In this document: positions 43,323 to 51,250 of the stretch, one piece after another
How the letters are laid out: each line of letters starts with the position of its first letter
How positions within the stretch are numbered: the stretch's first letter is position 1
NCBI RefSeq assembly: GCF_900105905.1
Contig: NZ_FNSV01000005.1
Span: forward strand, 6,262,001 to 6,326,000
Direction of reading: 5' to 3'
Origin: Rhodococcus koreensis
Lineage (GTDB): Bacteria; Actinomycetota; Actinomycetes; Mycobacteriales; Mycobacteriaceae
Length of the DNA: 64,000 nt
Position numbers and translations under genes: made by a program
Notes under the pieces: model-generated
Told to the model about the DNA's origin: nothing
Databases searched by the model: none
What the model saw: the letters and a program-made list of their open reading frames with translations, nothing else

Positions 43323-44426
43323 TCATTCGTGGACGAGGACGACCTTCACCGCGTCACCTCGATGCTGGACGGCCACAGCTTCGTTGATCTGTGAGAACGG
43401 CATTGTCGTGATCAACTTGTCGAACGGGAACCTGCCCTGACGGTGCAGATCGAGAAGGTGCGGAATGAACGTGTCGGGGTCGGCATCCCCCTCGACGATC
43501 CCGCGGATCGTCAGACCGAAGAGCTGCGTCGACATCATGCCGATCGGGATTGTGGCGGTCGGGTCGGCGGGGACCCCGATGAGGCCGAGGGTGCCCCGGA
43601 CACCCAGTGACTGCAGGATCTGGTCCAGCACGGGCAAGAGAGCCGTCGTGTCGATCGCGTAGTCGATGCCGTCGGGCACCACTGCCCGAATCTGTTCGGA
43701 GAGGTCACCGTCCGCAGGATCGACGACGTGGGTCGCGCCGAGAGACAGCGCGAGCTCGCGCCGCGACTCGTGAAGTTCGACGACGATGATCACGCCGACC
43801 TCGCGGACCACGGCAGCAAGCACAGCCGCCAGGCCGACCGAACCCGCGCCGACGACGACCAGTGAAGATCCTGGAGCGACGTCGAGAGAGTTCAACACCG
43901 CGCCTGCGCCGGTCTGGATTCCGCAGCCGAGCGGACCGACGAGTTCGAGAGGGGCATCGTCCGCGACCTTCACGACGTTGCGTTCATGAGCGATGGCATG
44001 TGTCGCGAGGGAGGACTGCCCGAAGAAGTTGCCGCCGAGCGTGGCGTCCCCCGCGGTGAGTGCCGAACTGCCGTCCGGGCGCACACCACCGAAGTTGAAC
44101 GCCATGAAATTGTGGCAGTACGCAGGCTCGCCCTTCCCACAGTGGGCACACTGGCCGCAACTGTTGAAGCTGATCGCGACCTTGTCGCCTGCAGCGACCT
44201 TGGTGACTCCGGATCCGACCCTCACGACCGTCCCGCTACCTTCGTGGCCGACGACGCCCGGAAGGGGGAACGGGAGATGGCCCTCCTTGACGGCCAGATC
44301 GGTGTGGCAGAGACCGACGCCGGCGATCTCGACGAGGACTTCGTGTTCCGTGGGTTCGCTCAGAGACACGGTCTCGATGGCGAAGTCGCCCGCGACTTCG
44401 TGGACTACGGCGGCGGTGATCTGCAC
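43323..44426 (-). CDS. Zinc-dependent alcohol dehydrogenase, aryl-alcohol type
   Basis: 367 residues, MDR superfamily. Catalytic zinc ligands lie in VGLCHTDLAV and GHEGSGTVV; the structural zinc is bound by four Cys in SCGQCAHCGKGEPAYC. The coenzyme motif is VVGAGSVGLAAVLA, followed by an acidic residue (VELHES) that points to NAD. The length and features resemble benzyl/aryl-alcohol dehydrogenases. It would interconvert a primary alcohol and aldehyde, for example a terpene or cumic alcohol. It lies just upstream of the mce operon on the same strand and may be co-transcribed with it. Confidence 0.9.
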   Translation of the reverse strand: MQITAAVVHEVAGDFAIETVSLSEPTEHEVLVEIAGVGLCHTDLAVKEGHLPFPLPGVVGHEGSGTVVRVGSGVTKVAAGDKVAISFNSCGQCAHCGKGEPAYCHNFMAFNFGGVRPDGSSALTAGDATLGGNFFGQSSLATHAIAHERNVVKVADDAPLELVGPLGCGIQTGAGAVLNSLDVAPGSSLVVVGAGSVGLAAVLAAVVREVGVIIVVELHESRRELALSLGATHVVDPADGDLSEQIRAVVPDGIDYAIDTTALLPVLDQILQSLGVRGTLGLIGVPADPTATIPIGMMSTQLFGLTIRGIVEGDADPDTFIPHLLDLHRQGRFPFDKLITTMPFSQINEAVAVQHRGDAVKVVLVHE

Positions 44427-44792
44427 GACTGCTCCCTATTTCAGGTGTTCGCCCGAGGACGGGCATCACTTGCTCAGGTGCAATGTTAGGTAGATCACAA
44501 GCCCTGAAAATAGGGATGAGCGGCAAGTTCGCTCCAATCTCCCCCCTTTTACCCCCGATGGGACTACGGCACCCGAGAGGTCCTGTCTTCCTGTGAAAAT
44601 TCGCCACACGGAGTCGAGGCTCATGTGGCGGAGTCGACGCAGGGTCGGCAGTCTGCGCGCCGCGGGAACCCGATGCCCCCGACGAAGTACCGAAAACACC
44701 CCTTGGTGTGACGCGTCGAGTGCACGCATGAAGAGAGACTTGAATCACATTCCGCGATCAACTCGATCGATGTCCCATCTCAGGAGGAACCA
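44427..44792. other. 366-bp intergenic region, divergent
   Basis: No gene is supported here. It must hold the leftward promoter of the alcohol dehydrogenase (and perhaps the mce operon) and the rightward promoter of the SLT-NlpC gene. An AGGAGG ribosome site stands at 44782-44787. A GCCCGTCCTCGGGC inverted repeat lies about 30 bp before the alcohol dehydrogenase start. I could not place -35/-10 boxes with confidence. Confidence 0.5.
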
Positions 44793-46106
44793 GTGTCTGT
44801 TGATCCTTCGGCGCTCATCATGGGGGTCGCCGCCGCAATCGGCGGCATCGTCCAGGGCGCCGATATGCCCGATGCAGCAAAGGATTTCGCGATGCAGCAG
44901 ATTTACGCGGTGGCGGATCAGGCGAAGGCCGTCGACGTGACAATCGACGACTACATCGAATTGCTACCCGAGAATTCCCGCGAGCCCGCTCGGCAGGCAG
45001 TCGACACGGCTGCCGAGACGGCCCAGAGTGCGGTGGCACCGTTTCTGCCGTCACCCGTCGTCGCGGTTCCTCCTGATCCCGAAATCGACGAGTCGCTGCC
45101 GGGGGCATCCGAAGAGCCCGAGGTGGTCGGGCCCGCAGAGGAGCCGATTGCTGCCGACAGTACTGTGCCGGAAACAATTCCGCGCGAGGAAGGTGACGTT
45201 ATCAGCAGCGTCGCAGCCGGTCCGATGCCGATCGGCTCGATCGCCGTGTTCGTCCCCTGGTTCACGAAGGCGGGTGGAATCTGCGAGGGAATCACCGCGC
45301 CCGTTCTCGCAGCGCTGTATTCCGTCGAGAACGGATTTCGGTACGGTGCCACCTCGCCGGCCTCGCCGGCGGGTGCACGTGGACCCGGACAGTTCATGCC
45401 GGCCACCTGGGCGCGATACGGCAAGGACGCCGACGGCGACGGAATGTCGGACGTTCTCGGAGTAGCCGATTCGGTGATGGCGTCCGGGAACCTGCTGTGC
45501 GACATGTACAGCCAGATCGGTGAATGGAAGGCCGAGGGGCTCGTATCCGGCGATACCCTTGACCTGACTCTCGCCGGATACAACGCGGGGATAGGAGCGG
45601 TACGCCAATTCGGGGGAATGCCCAGAGGGACTGACGACTACGAGAACCAGACCCGGCCGTACGTCGCGAAGATCCGTGAGTCGGAGGGGCGGTTCGCGTC
45701 GGTTCTACAACTCCTGCGCAGTGATTCGGGGGGTGTGGGTGGTCTCATCGTGCAGGCGGCAATTCGGTATCTCGGCTTGCCGTACGTGTGGGGTGGCGGC
45801 AGCGTGAAGGGCCCGTCCTCCGGAGGGTTCGACTGTTCCGGTCTGACGTCCTACGCCGTGTACGACGCAACCGCCGGCCTCATCCTCCCACGCACGTCGG
45901 AGACCCAGTGGAACGTCGGTGTCGAGGTCCCGCTGGACGGCGCGAGGCCGGGCGATCTGCTGTTCGGCAACTGGGGCCCGGGAGGGCCCGGCCACGTCGC
46001 GATCTATCTGGGAAACGGTCAGATGGTGCATGCGCCGACGACAGGCGACGTCGTTCGGATCGCACCGGTCTTCGAGGGCATGAAGGCGCGGCGAGTGGTG
46101 TCGTAG
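44793..46106 (+). CDS. SLT-NlpC/P60 peptidoglycan hydrolase
   Basis: 437 residues from the GTG at 44793 behind AGGAGG. After an acidic, Pro-rich region (about 60-145) comes a lytic-transglycosylase-like domain (about 150-290) with putative catalytic Glu in ALYSVENGFRYG, then GPGQFMPATWARYGKDADGDG and LAGYNAG. An NlpC/P60 domain ends the protein (about 310-437): Cys in FDCSGLTSY, His in GHVAIYLG and His in MVHAP. It should cut glycan strands and stem peptides. A classical signal peptide is not obvious in the Ala/Ile-rich N terminus, which is odd for a wall enzyme. Similar two-domain proteins occur in conjugation systems, but no other such genes are near. Confidence 0.87.
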   Translation: MSVDPSALIMGVAAAIGGIVQGADMPDAAKDFAMQQIYAVADQAKAVDVTIDDYIELLPENSREPARQAVDTAAETAQSAVAPFLPSPVVAVPPDPEIDESLPGASEEPEVVGPAEEPIAADSTVPETIPREEGDVISSVAAGPMPIGSIAVFVPWFTKAGGICEGITAPVLAALYSVENGFRYGATSPASPAGARGPGQFMPATWARYGKDADGDGMSDVLGVADSVMASGNLLCDMYSQIGEWKAEGLVSGDTLDLTLAGYNAGIGAVRQFGGMPRGTDDYENQTRPYVAKIRESEGRFASVLQLLRSDSGGVGGLIVQAAIRYLGLPYVWGGGSVKGPSSGGFDCSGLTSYAVYDATAGLILPRTSETQWNVGVEVPLDGARPGDLLFGNWGPGGPGHVAIYLGNGQMVHAPTTGDVVRIAPVFEGMKARRVVS

Positions 46107-46120
46107 AAGGCCGAACGGCA

Positions 46121-46161
46121 CGAGGCCCCCACGCCGAGCAGCGCTCGACGTAGGGGCCTCG
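46121..46161. terminator. Bidirectional terminator
   Basis: CGAGGCCCC (46121-46129) pairs with GGGGCCTCG (46153-46161); inside it a second stem CGAGC (46135-46139)/GCTCG (46143-46147) forms. It lies between the convergent SLT-NlpC gene and the DUF2834 gene. Confidence 0.78.
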
Positions 46162-46169
46162 GTCGGTTG

Positions 46170-46595
46170 CTAGCCGCGCCCGACACGGGACGCCGGGTTC
46201 TCCGGTGTCTTCGCGTCCGGTCGACCGCCGGCCTCGTGCGCCAGGAAGCGCTCTCGTGCAACGAGATAGAACGGGAATGCCATGGAGACGCCGATGTAGG
46301 ACAAGAGCACGAAGACCACGCCCCACTTCCGGCGCATGCCGATCCGTGCGGTGTCCGTGAGCACCCAGACGATGAAGACCGTCCAGGCGATCAGCATGTC
46401 GATGCTCAGGAACGCGGCGGTGCCGCCCGGCTCGATACCGTCTCCGAAGAATTCGACCGGGTTGAAGATGTTTCCGCCGTCGCCGATCCAGTCGAACGCG
46501 AATGGCCAGGTCAGGAGTAGCGCAGCGATCCCGGCGACGACGTAGAAGGCGTGACGGGCATTCATTGCGGTATTTCCGCGCATCTGCGTGGTCAC
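46170..46595 (-). CDS. DUF2834-like small membrane protein
   Basis: 141 residues if the GTG complement at 46593-46595 is used, 4 bp after the ferredoxin stop; ATG at 46565 would give 131. Three hydrophobic helices are visible (AFYVVAGIAALLLTWPFAF, FLSIDMLIAWTVFIVWVL, WGVVFVLLSYIGVSMAFPF) with the RIGMRRKWG turn between helices 2 and 3. This matches the DUF2834 pattern, a family without known function. It is the last gene of the P450 operon, so it may support membrane association or uptake of the P450 substrate. Confidence 0.75.
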   Translation of the reverse strand: MTTQMRGNTAMNARHAFYVVAGIAALLLTWPFAFDWIGDGGNIFNPVEFFGDGIEPGGTAAFLSIDMLIAWTVFIVWVLTDTARIGMRRKWGVVFVLLSYIGVSMAFPFYLVARERFLAHEAGGRPDAKTPENPASRVGRG

Positions 46596-46599
46596 GACG

Positions 46600-46917
46600 T
46601 CACCTGCTGTCTGCGACGCGAACGTGGATCTCGGCCTCGCTGTCGGCGACGACGAGTTGGCAGGACAGACGAGAATCGTCGTCCGCGGCGTCCAGATAGG
46701 CGATCAGATCCGTCTCCTCGTCCGTCGGTTCGGCGAAGAAGCGGGTGTACTGCTTCGGGAGGTGGACGTGACACGTAGCGCAGGCGCAACTGCCGCCGCA
46801 TTCGGCGACGATGCCGGGGAGGTTGTTGCGGAGCGCTGCGTTCATGAGCGTTTCACCGGGTTCGACATCGACGTGCTCCGTCGACCCGTCCGGCAGGTCA
46901 TAGGTAACTTTCGTCAT
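46600..46917 (-). CDS. [2Fe-2S] ferredoxin, adrenodoxin type
   Basis: 105 residues from the ATG complement at 46915-46917. The four cluster cysteines are in ECGGSCACATC and, about 35 residues later, LSCQL, the spacing of vertebrate-type ferredoxins (putidaredoxin, terpredoxin). Such ferredoxins deliver electrons to class I bacterial P450s. It is encoded 68 bp after the P450 gene on the same strand, so it is almost certainly its partner. No dedicated ferredoxin reductase is present here; the FAD reductase at 19574 or a chromosomal one must serve. Confidence 0.92.
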   Translation of the reverse strand: MTKVTYDLPDGSTEHVDVEPGETLMNAALRNNLPGIVAECGGSCACATCHVHLPKQYTRFFAEPTDEETDLIAYLDAADDDSRLSCQLVVADSEAEIHVRVADSR

Positions 46918-46985
46918 GCGCTGAGGGCACTTTCTCACTCGAAGGTGGTGCGCCGAATATCATCTTGTCTCGGCACACCACCTGG

Positions 46986-48308
46986 TCAGGCGAACGTCAG
47001 GTGGACGGGGAGGTGCCGCAATCCGCCGACGAAGTTGGTCTGGATCATCTTGGGTTCGCCGGTCACCTCGACGCGACGAAGCTTGGGCAGCAGTTCCTCG
47101 AGCATGACCTTCATTTCGAGCTTGGCGAGATGCTGGCCGATGCACATGTGCGGTCCGTAGCCGAACGCGATCTGCTTGTTCGGACGCCGGTCGATGTCGA
47201 AGGTGTCCGGGTTGTCGAACACGTCGGCGTCGCGGTTACCGGACTGGAACAGCAGCATCAGTCGGTCGCCGGCCTTGATCGAACTCCCACGGAGTTCGTA
47301 ATCGGTGAGTGCGACTCGGGTGAACTGTTTCACCGGAGACACGATCCGCAACGCTTCGTTCACCAGGTGGGGAACCAGATCGAGGTCTCCCTGCACCTGC
47401 TCGAGGATGTCGGGACGTGCGGCCAACTGCTGCAGGCAACCCGCAAGGGTGCTCGCCGTGGTGTCGTGGCCGGCGGTGGCGATGGCGACGAACCACCCGT
47501 AGGCGAACGTCTTGGGGAAGTACTCGCCGTCGGCATCCTTCGCGACCGCGATGAGAGTCGCCAGATCGTCGCGTGGTTCTGCTCGCCTGCTTTCGACGAG
47601 AACATCGAAGTAGGCGTAGAAGTCGGAGATCGCCGCTGCCCACTGCTGGGCGGCGGCATCGGGAGACAGGCTCTCGATGTCCTCACGTGTCGCATCCGGG
47701 TCGGCGACCCCGAACAGGTCCTGTGTCAGTGCCATCATGCGCGGCTCGTCTTCGACCGGCGCACCGAACAGCGACATGATGACGTGCAGCGGGAAGAACA
47801 CCGCGAATTCCTGTACGGCGTCGAGGTCCTGGCTCCCGGACACGAGCCGATCGACGGATTCCTTCGCCGTCTCGCGGATGCGGTCCTCCCATTTCTTGAG
47901 GTTGGCCGGCCGGAACCAGTCGAACGCAACATCCTTGACGGTGGAGTGCTCCGGGGGATCGAGGTAGGGCAACGCGTCCAGGATGCGAAGACTTCCGCCG
48001 GTGAGTTTCTTCGTGAACTCGTCTCCGGCCTGGTTGGCGAGAATGGGGTTGTGCGAGCCCTTGTCCTCGCCGCCGCCGGCGCTGAAGATCTGCGGCTGTC
48101 GCTCGATCTCCATCAGATCGGCGTGCTTACTGACCAGCCAGAGCGGGTCGTATCCCTCAACGCGTGCCTGCCCGAGCGGCCGGTTCTCGCGCAGCCACCG
48201 GTAGGCGTCGTACAGCTTCGCGTCGTCGGTGTGTCCCTCGGCGAGAACGATCTGCCGTGCTATCTCATCGGGAATTGTTGTGGTGTTGGCGGATTCGACC
48301 GTCGTCAT
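46986..48308 (-). CDS. Cytochrome P450
   Basis: 440 residues from the ATG complement at 48306-48308 behind GAGAAGG. Oxygen-activation motif AGHDTTAST, the ExxR of helix K in NEALRIV, and the haem-binding loop FGYGPHMCIGQHLAKLE with Cys389. It is soluble, of the bacterial class I kind. The neighbouring acyl-CoA dehydrogenase, SDR and [2Fe-2S] ferredoxin point to hydroxylation of a terpenoid, alkyl-aromatic or related hydrophobic compound. I cannot place the CYP family. If the Rieske cluster is for p-cumate, this could be the enzyme attacking the methyl group of p-cymene; that is a guess. Confidence 0.92.
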   Translation of the reverse strand: MTTVESANTTTIPDEIARQIVLAEGHTDDAKLYDAYRWLRENRPLGQARVEGYDPLWLVSKHADLMEIERQPQIFSAGGGEDKGSHNPILANQAGDEFTKKLTGGSLRILDALPYLDPPEHSTVKDVAFDWFRPANLKKWEDRIRETAKESVDRLVSGSQDLDAVQEFAVFFPLHVIMSLFGAPVEDEPRMMALTQDLFGVADPDATREDIESLSPDAAAQQWAAAISDFYAYFDVLVESRRAEPRDDLATLIAVAKDADGEYFPKTFAYGWFVAIATAGHDTTASTLAGCLQQLAARPDILEQVQGDLDLVPHLVNEALRIVSPVKQFTRVALTDYELRGSSIKAGDRLMLLFQSGNRDADVFDNPDTFDIDRRPNKQIAFGYGPHMCIGQHLAKLEMKVMLEELLPKLRRVEVTGEPKMIQTNFVGGLRHLPVHLTFA

Positions 48309-48461
48309 GATCAACCTTCTCTCTGGTGTGGGCTGAACAGCGCCGGGACGTACCGGCGCTGTCGCGCGGTGTCCGTTCATGCTGTGACTCGAGTCTCATG
48401 CATGAACGGCACCCATGCGTCACCCAGACGAGGGGTTTCGCCCCCGATTCGGAGGCAGTTC

Positions 48462-49259
48462 TCAGGCCGCCGAGATTCCCCCGTTGACGCTGATCGCCTG
48501 TCCGGTCAGCCGGCGCGCGGCGGGGGAGGCGAGGAAGACGGCGAGCGCAGCGAGGTCCTCGGATTCGGGGACGCCGAGGTGGGCCTGCTGTGCTGCCTTG
48601 GCGAACAGTTTGGCACTGAACCCGTCGGAGGTGATGCGTTCGGTAGACCCGGTGCCGGCGACCAGCGACGGCGTCAGGACGTTCACGCGGATTCCGCTGC
48701 GTTTGGCTTCGATGGCCAGTGTGCGGGTGAACATGACGATCGCGGCCTTCGCCGCCCCGATCACGGACTCGCCGGGCGTCGCGGTCTTGGCTGCGTCCGA
48801 TGCGACGTTGATGATGACGCCGCCCTTCCGTGCCGTCATGTGGGGAACGATTTCGCTCGCGAGATACATGCACGGGAGCGCGAGTTGGTTGAAGATGCGC
48901 GCGATGTCGTCGGTGGGAATGTTCGCGAAGAGTTCCGGCCGGACGTCGGCAGCTGTCGTGGATACCAGGACATCCACGCCGCCCAGAATCCGCTCGGCTT
49001 CGGACGCGATATGGGCGGCGCCGTCGACTGTGGTTGCGTCTTCCGGCAGGAAGGTCACCTCGCACGACGAGTTGGCGGACGAGATGCGATCGACGGCAGT
49101 GTGTCCGCGTTCCGTGCTGCGTCCGACGACCATGATGCGCGGTGCGCCGGCCTGAGCGAGGCCGACGGCGGTCGCGAGCCCGATCCCTGCCGTGCCACCG
49201 ACGATCAGTCCGCTGCTGTCCTTCAGTTCTTTCGGCGGTGAGATTTCATGCGTTCCCAT
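48462..49259 (-). CDS. Atypical SDR protein lacking the catalytic tyrosine
   Basis: 265 residues from the ATG complement at 49257-49259 behind AAGGAG. The fold is SDR: IVGGTAGIGLATAVGLA (coenzyme loop), Ser154 in NVASDAAK, Lys171 in GAAKAA and a C-terminal LTGQAISVNGGISAA. The residue at the Tyr position, four before Lys171 and 13 after Ser154, is Ile167. The NNAG motif also reads STTA. A normal hydride-transfer mechanism is therefore unlikely. It may be a structural or regulatory SDR, or catalyse another reaction. It lies between the acyl-CoA dehydrogenase and the P450 genes in one operon. Confidence 0.82.
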   Translation of the reverse strand: MGTHEISPPKELKDSSGLIVGGTAGIGLATAVGLAQAGAPRIMVVGRSTERGHTAVDRISSANSSCEVTFLPEDATTVDGAAHIASEAERILGGVDVLVSTTAADVRPELFANIPTDDIARIFNQLALPCMYLASEIVPHMTARKGGVIINVASDAAKTATPGESVIGAAKAAIVMFTRTLAIEAKRSGIRVNVLTPSLVAGTGSTERITSDGFSAKLFAKAAQQAHLGVPESEDLAALAVFLASPAARRLTGQAISVNGGISAA

Positions 49260-49285
49260 GGTGAGCTCCTTCAGGGTGATGGGGG

Positions 49286-50440
49286 TCAGAGAGATACTGT
49301 GCCGCGGGCGAAGATGTCCTTCGCGATGATGCGTTTCTGGATCTCGGCTGTGCCGTCCGCGACGAGGTACGCGGTGACGTCGCGGTAGCGTTGCTGCAGA
49401 GGCGATTCGGTCGAGTACCCGAGGTTTCCGTGTACGCGCATGGCGAACTCGATCGCGTTCTTGGCCACGACGGGAGGCCACCACTTGCTCATCGACGCCA
49501 GGGCGGTGTGCGGCTGGGCGGTTTCCCGGAGCCACAGCGCCCGGTAGCAGATCCAGCGAGCGCCTTCTAAATAGGTGGCGTGCTCGGCGAATTGGAACGC
49601 GAGTCCCTGGTGCTCGGAGAGCGGCTGCCCGAACGTCTCCCGTTGCTGCGCGTACGCGGCGGCTTCCTCCAGACTCTGTTTCGCGGCGCCGAGGCACATC
49701 AGTCCGAGAGCCGCACGACTGTAGTCGAAGTGGTCCATGACCGAGTGAAAGCCCTTGCCGAGTTCGCCGACGAGATGCGACTCGGGAACGAAGACGTCGG
49801 ACAGATGAATGCTTCCCCACCCCAAGGGCAGGCAGCCCATGCCGGGCATGTGGCTGACGCTGACCCCGTCCGCGTCGAGCGGCACGACGAAGCAACTGAC
49901 ACCCCGGGCACGGCTGGATCCGGGCTCTCGCGCGTAGACAAGTGCCGCAGTGGCATTCATCGCCCAGGAGATGGCCGTCTTCTCGCCGTTGAGGCGCCAT
50001 CCGCCCTCTACCGCCGTTGCGGTGGTGGTCAGTGTACTCGCATCGGAGCCCGAGCCCGGTTCGGTCAACGCGATGGCGATGGTCTGCTCCCCGTTGATGA
50101 GGGGAGGGAGGTAGCGCTCCTGGATCTCGTCCCGGCACAGCGCCAGTTGAGAGGCGACCAACCCGATCTGGACGGGTGCCGACGCCATGTTCACGTCGCC
50201 GTAGGCCAGGGTCTCGGTGGCGATCCCGAGGAGGACGGGGTCTTCGGTGCCCGTGCCGCCGTACTGTTCGGGCAGGCCGATGCCCAGCAATCCGAGGTCG
50301 CCGATCCTCTTCAGAATGTCGAAAGGGAAGTCCGTTGACGCGGCTCGATCGCGGTAGCCGGGAAGTAGAACTCGGTCGCTGAACGTGGCCAGCGTCTTTC
50401 GGAACTCTTCGTGTTCGTCGGTGAATGCGAATGAAACCAT
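49286..50440 (-). CDS. Acyl-CoA dehydrogenase
   Basis: 384 residues from the ATG complement at 50438-50440 behind AGGAG. The ACAD signatures IALTEPGSGSDAS (flavin/substrate region), CFVVPLDADGVS, YAQQRETFGQPLSEHQ and a C-terminal VADGTAEIQKRIIAKDI are present. In many members the catalytic Glu is in YEGT; here the equivalent stretch is ADGT with Asp, as in several CaiA-type members. It introduces a double bond into an acyl-CoA with FAD. It is the first gene of the leftward operon, under the promoter at 50539-50569. Confidence 0.9.
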   Translation of the reverse strand: MVSFAFTDEHEEFRKTLATFSDRVLLPGYRDRAASTDFPFDILKRIGDLGLLGIGLPEQYGGTGTEDPVLLGIATETLAYGDVNMASAPVQIGLVASQLALCRDEIQERYLPPLINGEQTIAIALTEPGSGSDASTLTTTATAVEGGWRLNGEKTAISWAMNATAALVYAREPGSSRARGVSCFVVPLDADGVSVSHMPGMGCLPLGWGSIHLSDVFVPESHLVGELGKGFHSVMDHFDYSRAALGLMCLGAAKQSLEEAAAYAQQRETFGQPLSEHQGLAFQFAEHATYLEGARWICYRALWLRETAQPHTALASMSKWWPPVVAKNAIEFAMRVHGNLGYSTESPLQQRYRDVTAYLVADGTAEIQKRIIAKDIFARGTVSL

Positions 50441-50538
50441 CGGAGTGTGCTCCTGTGCGTGACTCGGCTGGGGGATCACGGCGAGGGGGCGTTGTCGTGC
50501 ACTGAGAAGCCGGACGGCCCGTTCCTCGTCCCGTGAGA

Positions 50539-50569
50539 ACTATTCTAGGTTTGAATAGTAGGGCGTCAA
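50539..50569 (-). promoter_or_regulatory. Promoter and operator of the acyl-CoA dehydrogenase/P450 operon
   Basis: On the minus strand a -35 TTGACG (50569-50564) and -10 TAGAAT (50547-50542) are 16 bp apart. The -10 box lies inside ACTATTC-TAGGTTT-GAATAGT (50539-50559), a perfect 7+7 inverted repeat. A repressor there would block the promoter. The MarR protein encoded directly upstream (50666-51196) is the natural candidate. The leader would be about 95 nt. Confidence 0.68.
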
Positions 50570-50665
50570 AGCTAATGAGGCAAGGGATGTGCCGGGTAGA
50601 TGTCTACGTGGGAGATGCGGCGCCCGGGTCCGGCACCTCAACCGCGAGAGGGTCTCCGGCGGTTC

Positions 50666-51196
50666 TCAGTCCCCGGTTTCGACGTCACCGACGGCGCGAC
50701 GTACCTGTTGCAGTTGTTCGATCAACGCTTCCAGGGTGTCGGTGTCGACGGGCGCAAGGCCGAAGCGCACTGCGGCGAGGCGATCGTTCGCATCCTCGAC
50801 CACCTCCAGGCCGGCCGGAGTGAGGGTTGCGAGAACGGTGCGGCGATCCGTCGCGTGGGCTTTGCGTTCGACGAGGCCCGCCTTGACGAGTTGGTCGACC
50901 GCCATCGACACGGTGGTGGGGTGGACCATGAGGTACTTGCTCAACTTGCCGAGCGTGCGAGTGCGCTGCTCCGACAGTTGCAGCGACGTGAGAATGAGAT
51001 AGGCGTTGCGCGACAGTCGAAGTGAACGCAGTTCCTGGTCCATGGCGCGCACGATCCACTGGTGCGTGCGGAGCAACGCCATCGTGGTTCCGAACTCCAG
51101 ATCGGCCGAATCACGCCGCTGGGACCATTCGGCTCGCATCCAGTCGACCACGTCGTGGCGCTCGTCGTCAGCCGGCGTCGGGAGTTCACTCGCCAC
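50666..51196 (-). CDS. MarR-family regulator
   Basis: 176 residues from the GTG complement at 51194-51196, behind AGAGGA; a GTG 21 bp further upstream has no site. A winged helix-turn-helix with LGKLSKYLMVHPTTVSMAVDQLVKAGLVERKAHATDRRTVL, split here into its recognition helix and wing, is typical MarR. It reads in the same direction as the P450 operon, 225 bp upstream of the acyl-CoA dehydrogenase, and probably represses it through the inverted repeat at 50539. The effector is unknown. Confidence 0.88.
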   Translation of the reverse strand: MASELPTPADDERHDVVDWMRAEWSQRRDSADLEFGTTMALLRTHQWIVRAMDQELRSLRLSRNAYLILTSLQLSEQRTRTLGKLSKYLMVHPTTVSMAVDQLVKAGLVERKAHATDRRTVLATLTPAGLEVVEDANDRLAAVRFGLAPVDTDTLEALIEQLQQVRRAVGDVETGD

Positions 51197-51250
51197 TGGG
51201 CGTCCTCTCGTCGTCACCGAACCGCGTCGAGGTAGATCATAGAACCGCGG

